Below are positions 47,403 to 56,543 of a DNA stretch of 64,000 bases, in pieces. The position numbers were made by a program, and so were the translations under genes. The number at the start of each line of letters is the position of its first letter. Within the stretch, counting starts at the first letter, position 1. A model generated the notes under the pieces. It saw only the letters and a list, made by a program, of their open reading frames with translations, was not told the DNA's origin and ran no database searches. The DNA comes from SYFY01 sp031385325 (GTDB lineage Bacteria; Pseudomonadota; Gammaproteobacteria; Pseudomonadales; Azotimanducaceae), in contig JANNBJ010000025.1 of assembly GCA_031385325.1 (NCBI GenBank), positions 53,993 to 117,992 of the forward strand, in the 5' to 3' direction.

Positions 47403-47599
47403 GATGAATGGAACGGCCTGTAGTCTAACGCTGAAATTGAACGCCAGGCGGCCTGACGTAATCTGCATAAACCTTCAAAAGCATGAGCAAATTCACATTT
47501 GTTTTAACCGGAATTCTGTTGGATACGTCTACAATTGCACATCGCGACAAGTTGTCAGGGTGAAAAGTGCCGTTACCGAGTTCTTTGTTCAGGAATCGC
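47403..47599 (+). promoter_or_regulatory. A/T-richer leader of the sulfate-activation genes
   Basis: About 200 bases divergent to the nitronate monooxygenase, less GC-rich than its surroundings. TACAAT at 47530-47535 could be a -10; no -35 at the right distance was found, which would fit an activator-dependent promoter, but no CysB site can be shown by eye. Two starts for cysD are possible, GTG 47567 and ATG 47600. Confidence 0.3.
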
Positions 47600-49048
47600 A
47601 TGGATGACCAGGGCCGGGTGACATTCTGGGATACCCAGAGTGTGCACGACGCCATCGGCGACGGTTCCACCCAGTCGGTTCGTTCCACCGAACGGCTGCT
47701 GGAGAAGGCAGAACTGCTGCCACCAACCCTCAAGATCGAAGAGGTCACGGACGAGTTTGGACGTCCGCCCATCAAGCTGGTGCGAGATCACCTCGAAGCC
47801 GAAGCCAAGCGCAAGAGATGGCACAGTTTTGTGGTCCAGGTGCGTCATCACGCCGATTTTGGCCACATGCTGTTTGCCAACGACGGCCGTATGGCGCGTC
47901 GCTGGACTTATCTTGAGAACATGGATCTGCTCTCGCTGCGGGCGGCAACCGATCGGTTGGCTGCTGGCAAGACGATACTGGTGTGGCCCCATGGCGAAGT
48001 ATCCAGCCTGTACCGGCAACTGGTGTGGAAGGCATCGGCCAATGAAACTGCTGCGCCAGATGGTGGTCGCGTGCGTATCGCGACGAATGCCTACTATCCG
48101 CCACCGCCAGACCTGAAGCCGATTCGCAAGTCACTGCATCGACCAAAAAACGGCGTCACTCATCTGGATCGTCTGGAGGCCGAGAGCATCCACATCATGC
48201 GGGAAGTGGTGAGTCAGGCAGAAAATCCGGTGATGCTGTACTCCATCGGCAAGGACAGCGGGGTGATGCTCCATCTGGCTCGCAAGGCGTTTTATCCGGC
48301 ACCCCCGCCATTCCCTCTGATGCACGTAGATACCCGCTGGAAGTTCAAGGACATGTATCAGTTCCGCGATACAGTCGCCCGCGAGACGGGCATGGAGCTG
48401 ATCGTCCATATCAACCCTGAAGGGATCGAAAAGAACATCAATCCATTCGATCACGGCAGCGCGCTACATACCGATATCATGAAAACACAAGGGCTCAAAC
48501 AGGCTCTGGACATGCATCGGTTTGACGTCGCCTTTGGCGGTGCACGTCGAGATGAAGAGAAGAGTCGTGCCAAGGAGCGCGTGTTTTCTTTTCGTAATGC
48601 CGCGCATCGCTGGGATCCAAAGAACCAGCGACCGGAGCTGTGGAATCTCTACAACGGATACAAGCAGAAAGGCGAGAGCATTCGGGTATTCCCGCTCTCC
48701 AACTGGACTGAGCTTGATATCTGGGAGTACATCTACCGCGAGAACATTCCAATCGTGCCTTTGTACTTTGCCGCTGAACGTCCGGTGGTGGAACGCGATG
48801 GCATGCTGACGATGGTCGACGATGATCGCATGCGCATTGCGCCCGGCGAGAAGATCGAGATGCGTCGGGTACGTTTCCGTACGCTCGGTTGTTATCCGCT
48901 CACTGGCGCCTTTGAGTCGGATGCCGCCGATCTTTCCTCCATCGTCCTTGAGTTGCTGCAGAGCCGTACCAGTGAGCGTCAGGGACGCGCCATCGATACC
49001 GACAGTTCCGCGTCCATGGAGAAGAAAAAGCAGGAGGGGTACTTCTAA
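47600..49048 (+). CDS. cysD: Sulfate adenylyltransferase small subunit with unknown N-terminal domain
   Basis: With CysN, makes APS from sulfate and ATP. Residues 187-482 are a normal CysD (THLDRLEAESIHIM start, ATP loop SIGKDSGVM at 215-223, HVDTRWKFKDMY, GGARRDEEKSRAKER). In front lies a domain of about 186 residues that I do not recognise, with KRWHSFVVQVRHHADFGHML, RRWTYLENMDLLSL and a proline stretch YYPPPP before the junction. No ATG, GTG or TTG stands at the CysD junction, so the fusion is real in this sequence. The start could also be GTG 47567 (11 residues longer). cysNC begins right after its stop. Confidence 0.9.
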   Translation: MDDQGRVTFWDTQSVHDAIGDGSTQSVRSTERLLEKAELLPPTLKIEEVTDEFGRPPIKLVRDHLEAEAKRKRWHSFVVQVRHHADFGHMLFANDGRMARRWTYLENMDLLSLRAATDRLAAGKTILVWPHGEVSSLYRQLVWKASANETAAPDGGRVRIATNAYYPPPPDLKPIRKSLHRPKNGVTHLDRLEAESIHIMREVVSQAENPVMLYSIGKDSGVMLHLARKAFYPAPPPFPLMHVDTRWKFKDMYQFRDTVARETGMELIVHINPEGIEKNINPFDHGSALHTDIMKTQGLKQALDMHRFDVAFGGARRDEEKSRAKERVFSFRNAAHRWDPKNQRPELWNLYNGYKQKGESIRVFPLSNWTELDIWEYIYRENIPIVPLYFAAERPVVERDGMLTMVDDDRMRIAPGEKIEMRRVRFRTLGCYPLTGAFESDAADLSSIVLELLQSRTSERQGRAIDTDSSASMEKKKQEGYF

Positions 49049-50935
49049 ATGAGCGAAGTCATGCAACTCACGGAAGTCGAGCGTCGTGTCGAAGCCTATA
49101 TCGAGGAGCAGGCGCAACTTGATCTGCTGCGCTTCATCACCTGTGGCAGTGTCGATGATGGCAAAAGTACGCTCATCGGCCGGATGCTCTATGAAGCGCA
49201 GATGATCTTCGAAGATCAGGTTGCCACGCTGAAGAACGACTCGAAAAAGCAGGGGACCCAGGGCGGAGACATCGACTTTGCGTTGCTGGTCGACGGCCTG
49301 GCGGCTGAACGCGAGCAAGGTATCACCATCGATGTAGCGTATCGCTTCTTCAATACCGAGCGACGGAAGTTCATCGTTGCCGATACACCCGGGCACGAAC
49401 AATACACGCGCAACATGGTGACCGGTGCATCGACTGCTGATGTTGCCGTCATTCTGGTTGACGCGACACAAGGCATTCTCGTTCAGACCCGACGGCACTC
49501 GTTCATCACCTCCATGCTGGGCATCAAGCACGTGGTGCTGGCCATCAACAAGATGGACCTCGCGAAATTCAAGCGAGGTGTTTTCGACAACATCGTCGAG
49601 GACTATATGAAATTCGCCGAAAAGCTGCAGTTCGAAACCATAACTGCCATTCCGATGTCGGCGTTGAAAGGTGACAACGTCATCACACGCTCAACGCACA
49701 TGCCCTGGTACAAAGGGCCGACACTCATGGGTTTCCTGGAAACTGTTGAAGTGCGCAAGCAACAGATCGAACATCCGTTTCGATTTCCAGTGCAGTGGGT
49801 CAGCCGTCCGAATGCAGACTTCAGGGGTTATGCAGGCAGCGTCGTGGCTGGTTCGATCAAGACCGGGGACAAGGTGCGTGTGTTGCCTTCTGGTGCGGAA
49901 GCAAAGGTCAGCGGCATCGTGCTCTATGAGGACAGCTTGCCCAGCGCAGAGGTCGGCCAGGCCGTCACCATCACGCTCGATCGCGAAGTGGATGCATCGC
50001 GAGGCGATGTCATTGTCAGCGCAACGGCCCCTTGCGAAGTGTCTGACCAATTCGACAGTTCCATCGTCTGGATGGATCAGGAACATGGTTTTGTCGGTCG
50101 ATCCTACTGGCTGATGATGGGCACAGCACGAGTCAACGCCACGATCACCGAGATCAAATTCAAGTACAACATCAACACGCTTGAGGAGCTGCACTCACGC
50201 GACCTGATGCTGAACGACATCGGTCGAGTGACCGTGTCGTTCGACAAACCACTGCCATACGAACCCTATCGCGATTGCGCCAGCATGGGCGCTTTTGTAC
50301 TGGTGGATCGATTCAGCAATCACACCGTCGCCGCCGGCATGATCAACTTTGCGTTACGCCGTGCATCGAACGTGCATCTGCAGAAACTGACCATCGATCG
50401 CACAGCCCGCGAACGTCTCAATGGGCATAAGGCCAAGATTCTCTGGTTCACAGGCTTGTCGGGATCAGGCAAGTCGACGGTGACCAACGCGGTGGAGCAG
50501 GCCTTGTATGCGCGCGGGGTCAGAACTTATGTGCTGGATGGTGACAATGTTCGCCACGGCCTCAACCGCGACCTCGGGTTTACCGACGCGGATCGGGTGG
50601 AGAACATTCGACGGGTTGCCGAAGTTGGCAAGCTGATGGTTGACGCGGGCCTGGTCGTGATCACTGCGTTCATATCACCGTTCCGTTCGGAGCGCGACAT
50701 GGCGCGTTCAATGTTCGAACCTGGTCAATTCGTCGAGATTCACCTGGACGTTCCACTGAGCGTTGCCGAGTCGCGCGATCCCAAAGGTCTGTATGCCAAG
50801 GCCCGGCGGGGTGAGTTACCTCACTTTACGGGTATCGATAGCCCGTATGAGACCCCGACCAATCCCGAGTTGACGCTGAGAACCCACGAGATCACCACGG
50901 AGGAATGTGTCGAACGCGTCCTCAAGTGGATGTAG
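49049..50935 (+). CDS. cysNC: CysN-CysC fusion: sulfate adenylyltransferase GTPase and APS kinase
   Basis: Bifunctional protein of 628 residues. Residues 1 to about 455 are CysN, an EF-Tu-like GTPase that drives APS synthesis: G1 GSVDDGKSTL at 33-42, DTPGHEQYTRNM, NKMD. Residues 460-628 are APS kinase: Walker A GLSGSGKS at 469-476, DGDNVRHGLNRDLGF and KGLYAKARRGELPHFTG. With CysD it gives PAPS. No PAPS reductase, sulfite reductase or sulfotransferase gene is in the window, so whether PAPS is for cysteine or for sulfation cannot be told. Its end overlaps the next, convergent gene by 14 bases. Confidence 0.95.
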   Translation: MSEVMQLTEVERRVEAYIEEQAQLDLLRFITCGSVDDGKSTLIGRMLYEAQMIFEDQVATLKNDSKKQGTQGGDIDFALLVDGLAAEREQGITIDVAYRFFNTERRKFIVADTPGHEQYTRNMVTGASTADVAVILVDATQGILVQTRRHSFITSMLGIKHVVLAINKMDLAKFKRGVFDNIVEDYMKFAEKLQFETITAIPMSALKGDNVITRSTHMPWYKGPTLMGFLETVEVRKQQIEHPFRFPVQWVSRPNADFRGYAGSVVAGSIKTGDKVRVLPSGAEAKVSGIVLYEDSLPSAEVGQAVTITLDREVDASRGDVIVSATAPCEVSDQFDSSIVWMDQEHGFVGRSYWLMMGTARVNATITEIKFKYNINTLEELHSRDLMLNDIGRVTVSFDKPLPYEPYRDCASMGAFVLVDRFSNHTVAAGMINFALRRASNVHLQKLTIDRTARERLNGHKAKILWFTGLSGSGKSTVTNAVEQALYARGVRTYVLDGDNVRHGLNRDLGFTDADRVENIRRVAEVGKLMVDAGLVVITAFISPFRSERDMARSMFEPGQFVEIHLDVPLSVAESRDPKGLYAKARRGELPHFTGIDSPYETPTNPELTLRTHEITTEECVERVLKWM

Positions 50936-52259
50936 CGGCGGCGCGTGCGTCGAGTTCAGCCCGAATTTCTGCGTGGCGGCTTTCGGTGATGGGGTAGTTC
51001 CACATCAAGGCCGCTGCGGTCAGATAAAAGAGCGACGGGAAGGTCGAGAACAGGAATCGCACACCAAAGATCTGATCGGGGCCATTGTTGCCACCAGGCT
51101 GGAAGTCGAAGAACGCCAGGCCATACATGGCCAGTGCCGTTCCCAGGCTGGCAACAAGCTTCTGCACGAACGACCAGCTTGAGAAGAACAGTGCAGCACG
51201 ACTCTCGCCACTGTTCAGAGTATCCAGATCAATCACATCTGCCTTCATCGAATTTGGCAGCATTGCCCCGAAGCCACCCGCTGCGAAGCCGGTCAAGATC
51301 GTGATAGGCAGCATGAACCAGAAGTCTCCTTCGCCGAGCAGCATGTACATAGGGTGTGCGCAGGCAATGAGAACGAAAGCTCCCATGTAGGCACGATGCT
51401 TGCCGAACGTTGCTGCCAGTTTCGCCCAGATTGGTACGCTCAGCAGATTGGTGATGTAGAAGAAGGCCAGCATATAGATCGCCTTGTCTTCCTCGTTCAG
51501 TACATCTGCAATGAAGAATATATACAGCGGAGTAGTGATACTCAGCCCGATCGATCCCATGGTAAACGCGGAGACAAGCTGCAGAAATGGCTTGTTTTTA
51601 ACCATGAGTTTCAATCCCGTCAGCACGGGAAGCGTGGACGAAACTGCAACGTCGGTCTTGGGCGTTCCACCCAGGGTAACGATGACGCACAAAGGCATGA
51701 CGACAAGCATCGTGTAGCAGACGATCTCAAGTACCGATGTGGTCCCACAAACAAGGAACGCAAGGCATGCGATCGCCGGTATGGCTTGAGCGAGGAACTG
51801 ACCAAATACCCCGGCCATCGCCCGGCCGGCAGTAATGCGCGTTCGCTCATAGTAGTCCGAAGACAGTTCAGCGCCCCAGGCGTAGTAGGGGATGATCATC
51901 AGCGTAGTACCCAGAGACAGGGTCATACTCCAGATCAGCAGATGGGCAGCACCTGCCCCTTCCGGTGGCAAGAACAACTGATAAATGCTGATCATCATCA
52001 CGGGCACGGAGAGGGCGATGTACGGTTTCCGTCGGCCCCAGCGGGATCGCGTGTGATCGCTGATGTAACCCATCAATGGGTCGGTCATCATGTCAAAGAT
52101 ACGTGACGCCAAAAGAATCGTGCCGATCAATCCGACGCTAATGCCGACATCATTGGTGTAATAACGCGGTATGAACACGATGACCGGAAATATCGACATC
52201 ATCACTGGCATATCGGCCAGGCTGTAACAGAACAGAGTGGAATTCTTCAGCGGCTGCAT
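50922..52259 (-). CDS. GPH-type sugar/cation symporter (MFS)
   Basis: A 12-helix transporter of 445 residues. The family signature is clear: DMMTDPLMGYISDHTRSRWGRRKPYI near residues 55-75, as in melibiose/xyloside carriers. The C-terminal portion has FGAMLPNSMKADVIDLDTL, also typical. GGAGAG stands before the ATG at 52259, so longer readings are discarded. Glycosides, pentosides or hexuronides are usual cargo; there is no glycosidase next to it, and other substrates are possible. It is divergent from the P450 gene cluster with 62 bases between starts. Confidence 0.88.
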   Translation of the reverse strand: MQPLKNSTLFCYSLADMPVMMSIFPVIVFIPRYYTNDVGISVGLIGTILLASRIFDMMTDPLMGYISDHTRSRWGRRKPYIALSVPVMMISIYQLFLPPEGAGAAHLLIWSMTLSLGTTLMIIPYYAWGAELSSDYYERTRITAGRAMAGVFGQFLAQAIPAIACLAFLVCGTTSVLEIVCYTMLVVMPLCVIVTLGGTPKTDVAVSSTLPVLTGLKLMVKNKPFLQLVSAFTMGSIGLSITTPLYIFFIADVLNEEDKAIYMLAFFYITNLLSVPIWAKLAATFGKHRAYMGAFVLIACAHPMYMLLGEGDFWFMLPITILTGFAAGGFGAMLPNSMKADVIDLDTLNSGESRAALFFSSWSFVQKLVASLGTALAMYGLAFFDFQPGGNNGPDQIFGVRFLFSTFPSLFYLTAAALMWNYPITESRHAEIRAELDARAAATST

Positions 52260-52321
52260 GGTCTCTCCTTCCCCTTCCTTGAGCATACACGGCCGACAGG
52301 CGCTTGGGGTACCATCGCCGT

Positions 52322-53473
52322 ATGAATGGTTATCACCCGACTGACCCAGCAGTGCTCGCCGATCCTGCCGTTGCGCACGCATGGTTGCTGGAGCATGCAC
52401 CGGTCTATTTCGAGCAGCGGTTTGATCCTCCATTTTATGTGTTGTCCCGCTATGCCGATGTCAATGCTGCGCTGCGGGATATCGAAACGTATTCGAGTGA
52501 GTTCGGGCAAGGGCCACGCTTCACCCCACCACGCGGGATGCTGTCTGATCCGCCACAGCACACGTTTTTCCGCAGCCTGGTTCAACAGGCTTTCAAACCG
52601 GCGGCCATCGAGGCGATGCGCACACGAGTACTTGGATTGGCGGCGGATATCCTGGCTGCTGTGCCCGTGTCTGGAGAGTGGGACCTGCACGAAGACTTCG
52701 CCTTTCCCCTGCCGGTGATCGTCATCTCCGAAATGCTCGGTGTACCGACGGAAGACCGCCATCTGTTCAAGCGGTGGTCCGACTCATCCGTCGCAGCCAT
52801 GGGCGCTGAAGATCCATCGATCTATGCCTCTGATCTGATGGCACTTGGCAATTACCTGCTCGATGCCATTCGCGAGCATCGCAAACATCCGCAGCGAGAT
52901 AATCTCATCGCCACGCTGGTGCGTGCGCGTCAAGGTGATCGCGGGCTCGATGATGAAGAAATTCAGGGTGTACTGTCGCAACTGCTGGTAGGTGGCAACG
53001 AGACGACGACATCAGCCATCACCAATATGGTGTGGCGATTGCTGGAAAGACCGGCGCTTTGGAATCGGGTTGTGCGTGAGCCTGCTTGTCGTGACAGCGC
53101 GCTTGAAGAGAGCCTGCGATTTGATCCCCCGGTCCTGGCGCTCTATCGCAATACCACTCGTGACGTGACTGCGCACGATGTCACCATTCCGAGCGGGAGC
53201 AAGGTCATGATGTACTACGCGGCGGCCAATCGTGATCCGCGCGTCTGGGCCAATCCGGATGAATTCGACATCGATCGTACCGGCCGACATATGTCCTTCG
53301 GACTTGGGGTGCATTTTTGTCTCGGCGCACAACTGGCAAGGCTTGAGGCGCGGTGTGCACTCGATGCACTGATCACCCGTTTCCCCAGGCTGAAGCTGAT
53401 CAACGCGGGTGAGCGGATTCCGCCATTTTTCCTGTGGGGTCGGAAACGACTGCCCGTCATCAACGGAGCCTGA
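52322..53473 (+). CDS. Cytochrome P450 (first of the 52-59 kb island)
   Basis: Soluble monooxygenase of 383 residues. Acid-alcohol pair Glu227-Thr228 in LLVGGNETTTSAI, E-x-x-R at Glu263-Arg266 in ESLR, haem Cys333 in GLGVHFCLGAQLARLEA. The ATG at 52322 follows GGGGTA; a TTG upstream is unlikely. The VOC gene begins 4 bases after its stop and a second P450 follows that, so P450-VOC-P450-SDR looks like one operon. No redoxin gene is beside it. Confidence 0.92.
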   Translation: MNGYHPTDPAVLADPAVAHAWLLEHAPVYFEQRFDPPFYVLSRYADVNAALRDIETYSSEFGQGPRFTPPRGMLSDPPQHTFFRSLVQQAFKPAAIEAMRTRVLGLAADILAAVPVSGEWDLHEDFAFPLPVIVISEMLGVPTEDRHLFKRWSDSSVAAMGAEDPSIYASDLMALGNYLLDAIREHRKHPQRDNLIATLVRARQGDRGLDDEEIQGVLSQLLVGGNETTTSAITNMVWRLLERPALWNRVVREPACRDSALEESLRFDPPVLALYRNTTRDVTAHDVTIPSGSKVMMYYAAANRDPRVWANPDEFDIDRTGRHMSFGLGVHFCLGAQLARLEARCALDALITRFPRLKLINAGERIPPFFLWGRKRLPVINGA

Positions 53474-53477
53474 CCAG

Positions 53478-53927
53478 ATGATCGTAGGTATCCATCACAT
53501 TGCCATCGGCGTTCCAGATCTGGACCAGGCGCTCGACTTTTATACGGGGGTGCTGGGTTTCGAAGCCGTCCAGCGAAGTGAATGGGATCGTACTCACCCC
53601 GGTGCGGATCGTGCGGTTGGATTGCCCCAGACGTCAGCGAAAATGGCCATGCTCAAGGCAGCTAACGCGTACCTCGAAGTGTGGGAGTATCGAAATCCTG
53701 AGCCCAGAGATCTCCGTTCACGCCCTTGTGATCTCGGTTACCCCCATTTCTGTCTGCAGGTTCGTGACATACAGGCGGAGTATGATCGATTGAGTGCAGC
53801 CGGCATGACGTTTGTCGCCGATGCGCCGGTCAACTTCGGGACCAGTTCGGCCGTGTATGGCAAGGATCCGTTTGGCAACATCATTGAAATCTATGAAATC
53901 CGCGATCCTGCGATCGCCCAGTTGTGA
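53478..53927 (+). CDS. VOC superfamily protein (glyoxalase/dioxygenase fold)
   Basis: A 149-residue protein with two beta-alpha-beta-beta-beta units. Likely metal ligands are His7 (GIHHIAIGVPD), Glu68 region (YLEVWEY), His90 (GYPHFCLQV) and Glu137 (GNIIEIYE), so it should bind a divalent metal. VOC enzymes include epimerases, lyases and extradiol dioxygenases; which one applies cannot be told. It sits between two P450 genes with gaps of 4 and 9 bases. Confidence 0.88.
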   Translation: MIVGIHHIAIGVPDLDQALDFYTGVLGFEAVQRSEWDRTHPGADRAVGLPQTSAKMAMLKAANAYLEVWEYRNPEPRDLRSRPCDLGYPHFCLQVRDIQAEYDRLSAAGMTFVADAPVNFGTSSAVYGKDPFGNIIEIYEIRDPAIAQL

Positions 53928-53936
53928 GGCACCAGC

Positions 53937-55202
53937 ATGAATGACGCCACGGTTACTTTGGCCGACTACCAGACTCTCCTCAACCCGTACGATGCGTACA
54001 AGTACCTGCGCGACAATGCGCCGGTGAAGTTCGAACCGTTGTTGTCGGCCTACATCGTCACGCGTTATGACCTGGTGCGGGAAGCGATTCGGGATACCCA
54101 GACCTACTCCAGTCAGTACGATGGTTTTCTTGCTAAATCCCAGGAGATCGCCTTTTCAAGCGCGCCGCCGGACGTGCAGAAGCGGTTGCTCGAAATCAAT
54201 GCCGAGATGGTTCACATCCCGCCCACCATGCTGACACTCGATGAGCCGGCGCACACGCAGTACCGCTCGTTGGTCAGCCAGCTGTTCACTGTCTCAGAGG
54301 TGAAGAAGGCAGAAGCTACGGTTCAATCGGTAGTCGACGCAAAGCTTGCAAACCTGACCAACCAGCGGGAAGCAGATTTTGTCACGGAGTTCGGCTTCCC
54401 TGTTCCGCTGCGAATCATCGGCGATCGACTGGGTATCCCGGAAGAAGATCGCCCCTTCTTTGATATGGCAGCCACCGCAGCTGCTTCAGCGCTGCGATTG
54501 ACGCCCTTGTCGCCACAGGAACTGGTGCAACGATTCGAAACTGCGCTCAACCTGCAGAAGCTCCTGGTCCGTCTCGTGGAGGCGCGTCGTCGCGAACCGC
54601 AACAGGACATGATCAGCATCCTCGCCAACAGCACTCTGGAAGGCATCAATCGTCCCCTCACACACGGTGAGGCGCTTAGTATCCTCAACCAGTTCCTGGT
54701 CGCGGGTCACGAGACGACGACCAGTACTTTTGGCTGGGGCATGCTGCTGCTGTGCCGCAATCCGCAGGTCCAGGACGACATTCGTGGCAATCCGAAACTC
54801 ATCCGGACCTTTGTCGAAGAAGCGCTGCGACTGGAATCTCCCGTACAGGGTCTTCCGCGACTGGTTACCAAAGACACGATGCTGGGCGATCAACCACTGA
54901 AAGCTGGTGACATGATCATGCTCAGATACGGGGCCGCCAATCGTGATGAGCGCCAGTTCGAAGGTCCGGATCAGGTAGACGTCCATCGTGAAAAAGCAGG
55001 TATGCAGCTGGCATTCGGCGCGGGTGTGCACTTCTGCATTGGCGCGCCGCTGGCTCGACAGGAACTGAATCTCGGTTTCCTGGCTATCCTGGATCGGCTG
55101 AAGAACATCCGCCTTTCGGAAGGGCACCCACCACCGGAAGCGGAACCGAGTTTCATTCTGCGCAACCTGCCTCACCTGCACATCAGTTACGAGCTGCGCT
55201 GA
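53937..55202 (+). CDS. Cytochrome P450 (second of the island)
   Basis: A 421-residue P450. Acid-alcohol pair Glu259-Thr260 in FLVAGHETTTSTF, E-x-x-R Glu295-Arg298 in EALR, haem Cys367 in FGAGVHFCIGAPLAR. Compared with its neighbour it has an extra loop of roughly 25 residues in the B-C region (about 65-95), where substrate contacts are usually made, so the two probably act on different positions or substrates. Its stop overlaps the SDR start by one base. Confidence 0.92.
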   Translation: MNDATVTLADYQTLLNPYDAYKYLRDNAPVKFEPLLSAYIVTRYDLVREAIRDTQTYSSQYDGFLAKSQEIAFSSAPPDVQKRLLEINAEMVHIPPTMLTLDEPAHTQYRSLVSQLFTVSEVKKAEATVQSVVDAKLANLTNQREADFVTEFGFPVPLRIIGDRLGIPEEDRPFFDMAATAAASALRLTPLSPQELVQRFETALNLQKLLVRLVEARRREPQQDMISILANSTLEGINRPLTHGEALSILNQFLVAGHETTTSTFGWGMLLLCRNPQVQDDIRGNPKLIRTFVEEALRLESPVQGLPRLVTKDTMLGDQPLKAGDMIMLRYGAANRDERQFEGPDQVDVHREKAGMQLAFGAGVHFCIGAPLARQELNLGFLAILDRLKNIRLSEGHPPPEAEPSFILRNLPHLHISYELR

Positions 55203-56026
55203 TGACAACCTCACGCAAGTCGATCTTCATTACCGGTGGTGCTGGTGGCATGGGTCTGGCTACTGCCAGAAAATTCGTGGATGCGGGCTGGTTTGTCGGT
55301 TTGTTCGACAACGATGGCGAGCGTGTGAAGAGCGCCGTTGCCTCATTCAACCAGGAACAGGTCTGGGCCACGGAGCTGGATGGCACCGATGAGCAGGCCT
55401 ACGCCCGGGCAGTCGCAGGTTTTGGCGAGCGCACCGGTGGACACATGGACATTCTGTTCAACAATGCCGGGATTGCTCCAGGCGGCTGGTTTGACGAGAT
55501 GCCGTTGTCGACCATGCGCAGCATCATCGATATCAATGTCTGGGGTGTGATCATCGGCACCAGGACAGCATTGCCGCTGTTGCGCAATGCACCGAACTCG
55601 CTGGTCATGTCGACGGCGTCGGTGGTTGCCACCCATGGCCATGCGCTGCGTGCCGTTTACTCGGCTTCGAAATTTGCAGTTCGAGGTCTTACCGAAGCCC
55701 TCAGTCTGGAGTTCGAACGCTTTGGTATTCGAACGGCCGATGTACTTCCGGGCTGCATTGATACACCGATGCTTCGTGGATCGATCTCTGCACGATCTGG
55801 CGATGACTTCGATGAGCGTCTGTTCGAGACGTTTCCGAAGGAAGGACCGTTCCGCGTCATGCCGGCTTCAGCGATTGCTGATGCGGTGTGGAATGCCTAT
55901 CACGGCAACACCGTGCACTGGTATGTGCCCGAAGAGGTGGGGGATATCGATCGGCTCAAAGGTGTTGATTACGCGGCAGCGAGGGAGTCCACACGCGCCT
56001 TCCTGTTCGATAGACGGAAGGGCTGA
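55202..56026 (+). CDS. Short-chain dehydrogenase/reductase
   Basis: NAD(P)-dependent enzyme of 274 residues. Cofactor loop TGGAGGMG at 11-18, NNAG at 87-90, catalytic Ser140, Tyr153 and Lys157 (YSASK). Asp36 at the end of strand two suggests NAD preference. Placed last in the P450-VOC-P450-SDR unit, it is well suited to oxidise an alcohol made by a P450. The reading frame ends inside the left arm of a strong terminator. Confidence 0.92.
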   Translation: MTTSRKSIFITGGAGGMGLATARKFVDAGWFVGLFDNDGERVKSAVASFNQEQVWATELDGTDEQAYARAVAGFGERTGGHMDILFNNAGIAPGGWFDEMPLSTMRSIIDINVWGVIIGTRTALPLLRNAPNSLVMSTASVVATHGHALRAVYSASKFAVRGLTEALSLEFERFGIRTADVLPGCIDTPMLRGSISARSGDDFDERLFETFPKEGPFRVMPASAIADAVWNAYHGNTVHWYVPEEVGDIDRLKGVDYAAARESTRAFLFDRRKG

Positions 56027-56056
56027 AACCCGGGCCATCAAGTGGCGCCGGGTTTC
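56025..56056. terminator. Bidirectional terminator hairpin
   Basis: GAAACCCGG (56025-56033) pairs with CCGGGTTTC (56048-56056), and inside it GCCA pairs with TGGC, leaving a 5-base loop and one bulge. It sits between the convergent SDR and small secreted-protein genes and begins within the SDR stop codon. Confidence 0.75.
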
Positions 56057-56068
56057 AACGGGAAGGAG

Positions 56069-56422
56069 TCAGTTCCCGGAGGCGGCCATGTCGATCGTCG
56101 TCACCTTGGTTGGCTGACCTTGGTAGCGCCCGGCCGTAATTTCGCTGGCCAGTACACGGACGCCGCTGCGGGCAGTTTCACAAGACATTTTGACATCGGC
56201 TCGACTGCCATCTTCCCATCGGGTGCCGTTGATGTAGAAGCGGGGATTTTCAGCGCGCTTATTGATGAAATGATGACGGTCGGTGACCAGTCCAACACTC
56301 GCAGCGCGGAATTCTGAGGTGCACGCCGCAAAACCACGCTGGTCGGCAAAAGTCCCATCGCGGGCTTCAGACAGGGCGGAAAAGGCGATCAGTGGAAGGG
56401 CCAAAAGAGAGAGCTTGTTCAT
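56069..56422 (-). CDS. Small secreted protein, unknown function
   Basis: A 117-residue protein with a signal peptide of about 20 residues (MNKLSLLALPLIAFSALSEA). The mature part has two cysteines (CTSEF and CETAR) that could form a disulfide. RFYINGTRWEDGSRADVKMSCE reads like a short beta-rich periplasmic protein. No family recognised. It is divergent from the LysR gene and could be its target. Confidence 0.65.
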   Translation of the reverse strand: MNKLSLLALPLIAFSALSEARDGTFADQRGFAACTSEFRAASVGLVTDRHHFINKRAENPRFYINGTRWEDGSRADVKMSCETARSGVRVLASEITAGRYQGQPTKVTTIDMAASGN

Positions 56423-56459
56423 TTCGTTTCCTTGGTTACCGATCTGGTTCAGATCATGT

Positions 56460-56474
56460 GTTACCTAAAGTAAC
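56460..56474. promoter_or_regulatory. Inverted repeat between secreted-protein and LysR genes
   Basis: GTTAC-CTAAA-GTAAC is a perfect 5-bp inverted repeat with a 5-base spacer, in the 121-base gap between divergent starts. A second, near-palindromic TACGTAACGTA follows about 30 bases later. Either may be a LysR-type operator (T-N11-A class). Confidence 0.4.
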
Positions 56475-56543
56475 GAAACGATGTGCATATGGGAACATAC
56501 GTAACGTAGAATCCCGATTGCAACAGTGAACAGGGAGCCCGCG

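Noticed and set aside
47404..47607. 67-codon frame in the cysD leader, considered as a leader peptide
   Set aside because: No ribosome site, runs past the cysD start in another frame, and no run of regulatory codons (Cys or Met).
48071..49048. cysD read as a separate gene from an internal GTG at 48071
   Set aside because: No ribosome site before it, and the frame is open and coupled from 47600; the fusion reading is simpler.
48464..49531. Open frame of 355 codons on the minus strand
   Set aside because: Antisense to the end of cysD and the start of cysNC, both certain; low-information product.
54486..55214. Open frame of 242 codons on the minus strand
   Set aside because: Antisense to the second island P450; no start signal or recognisable motif.
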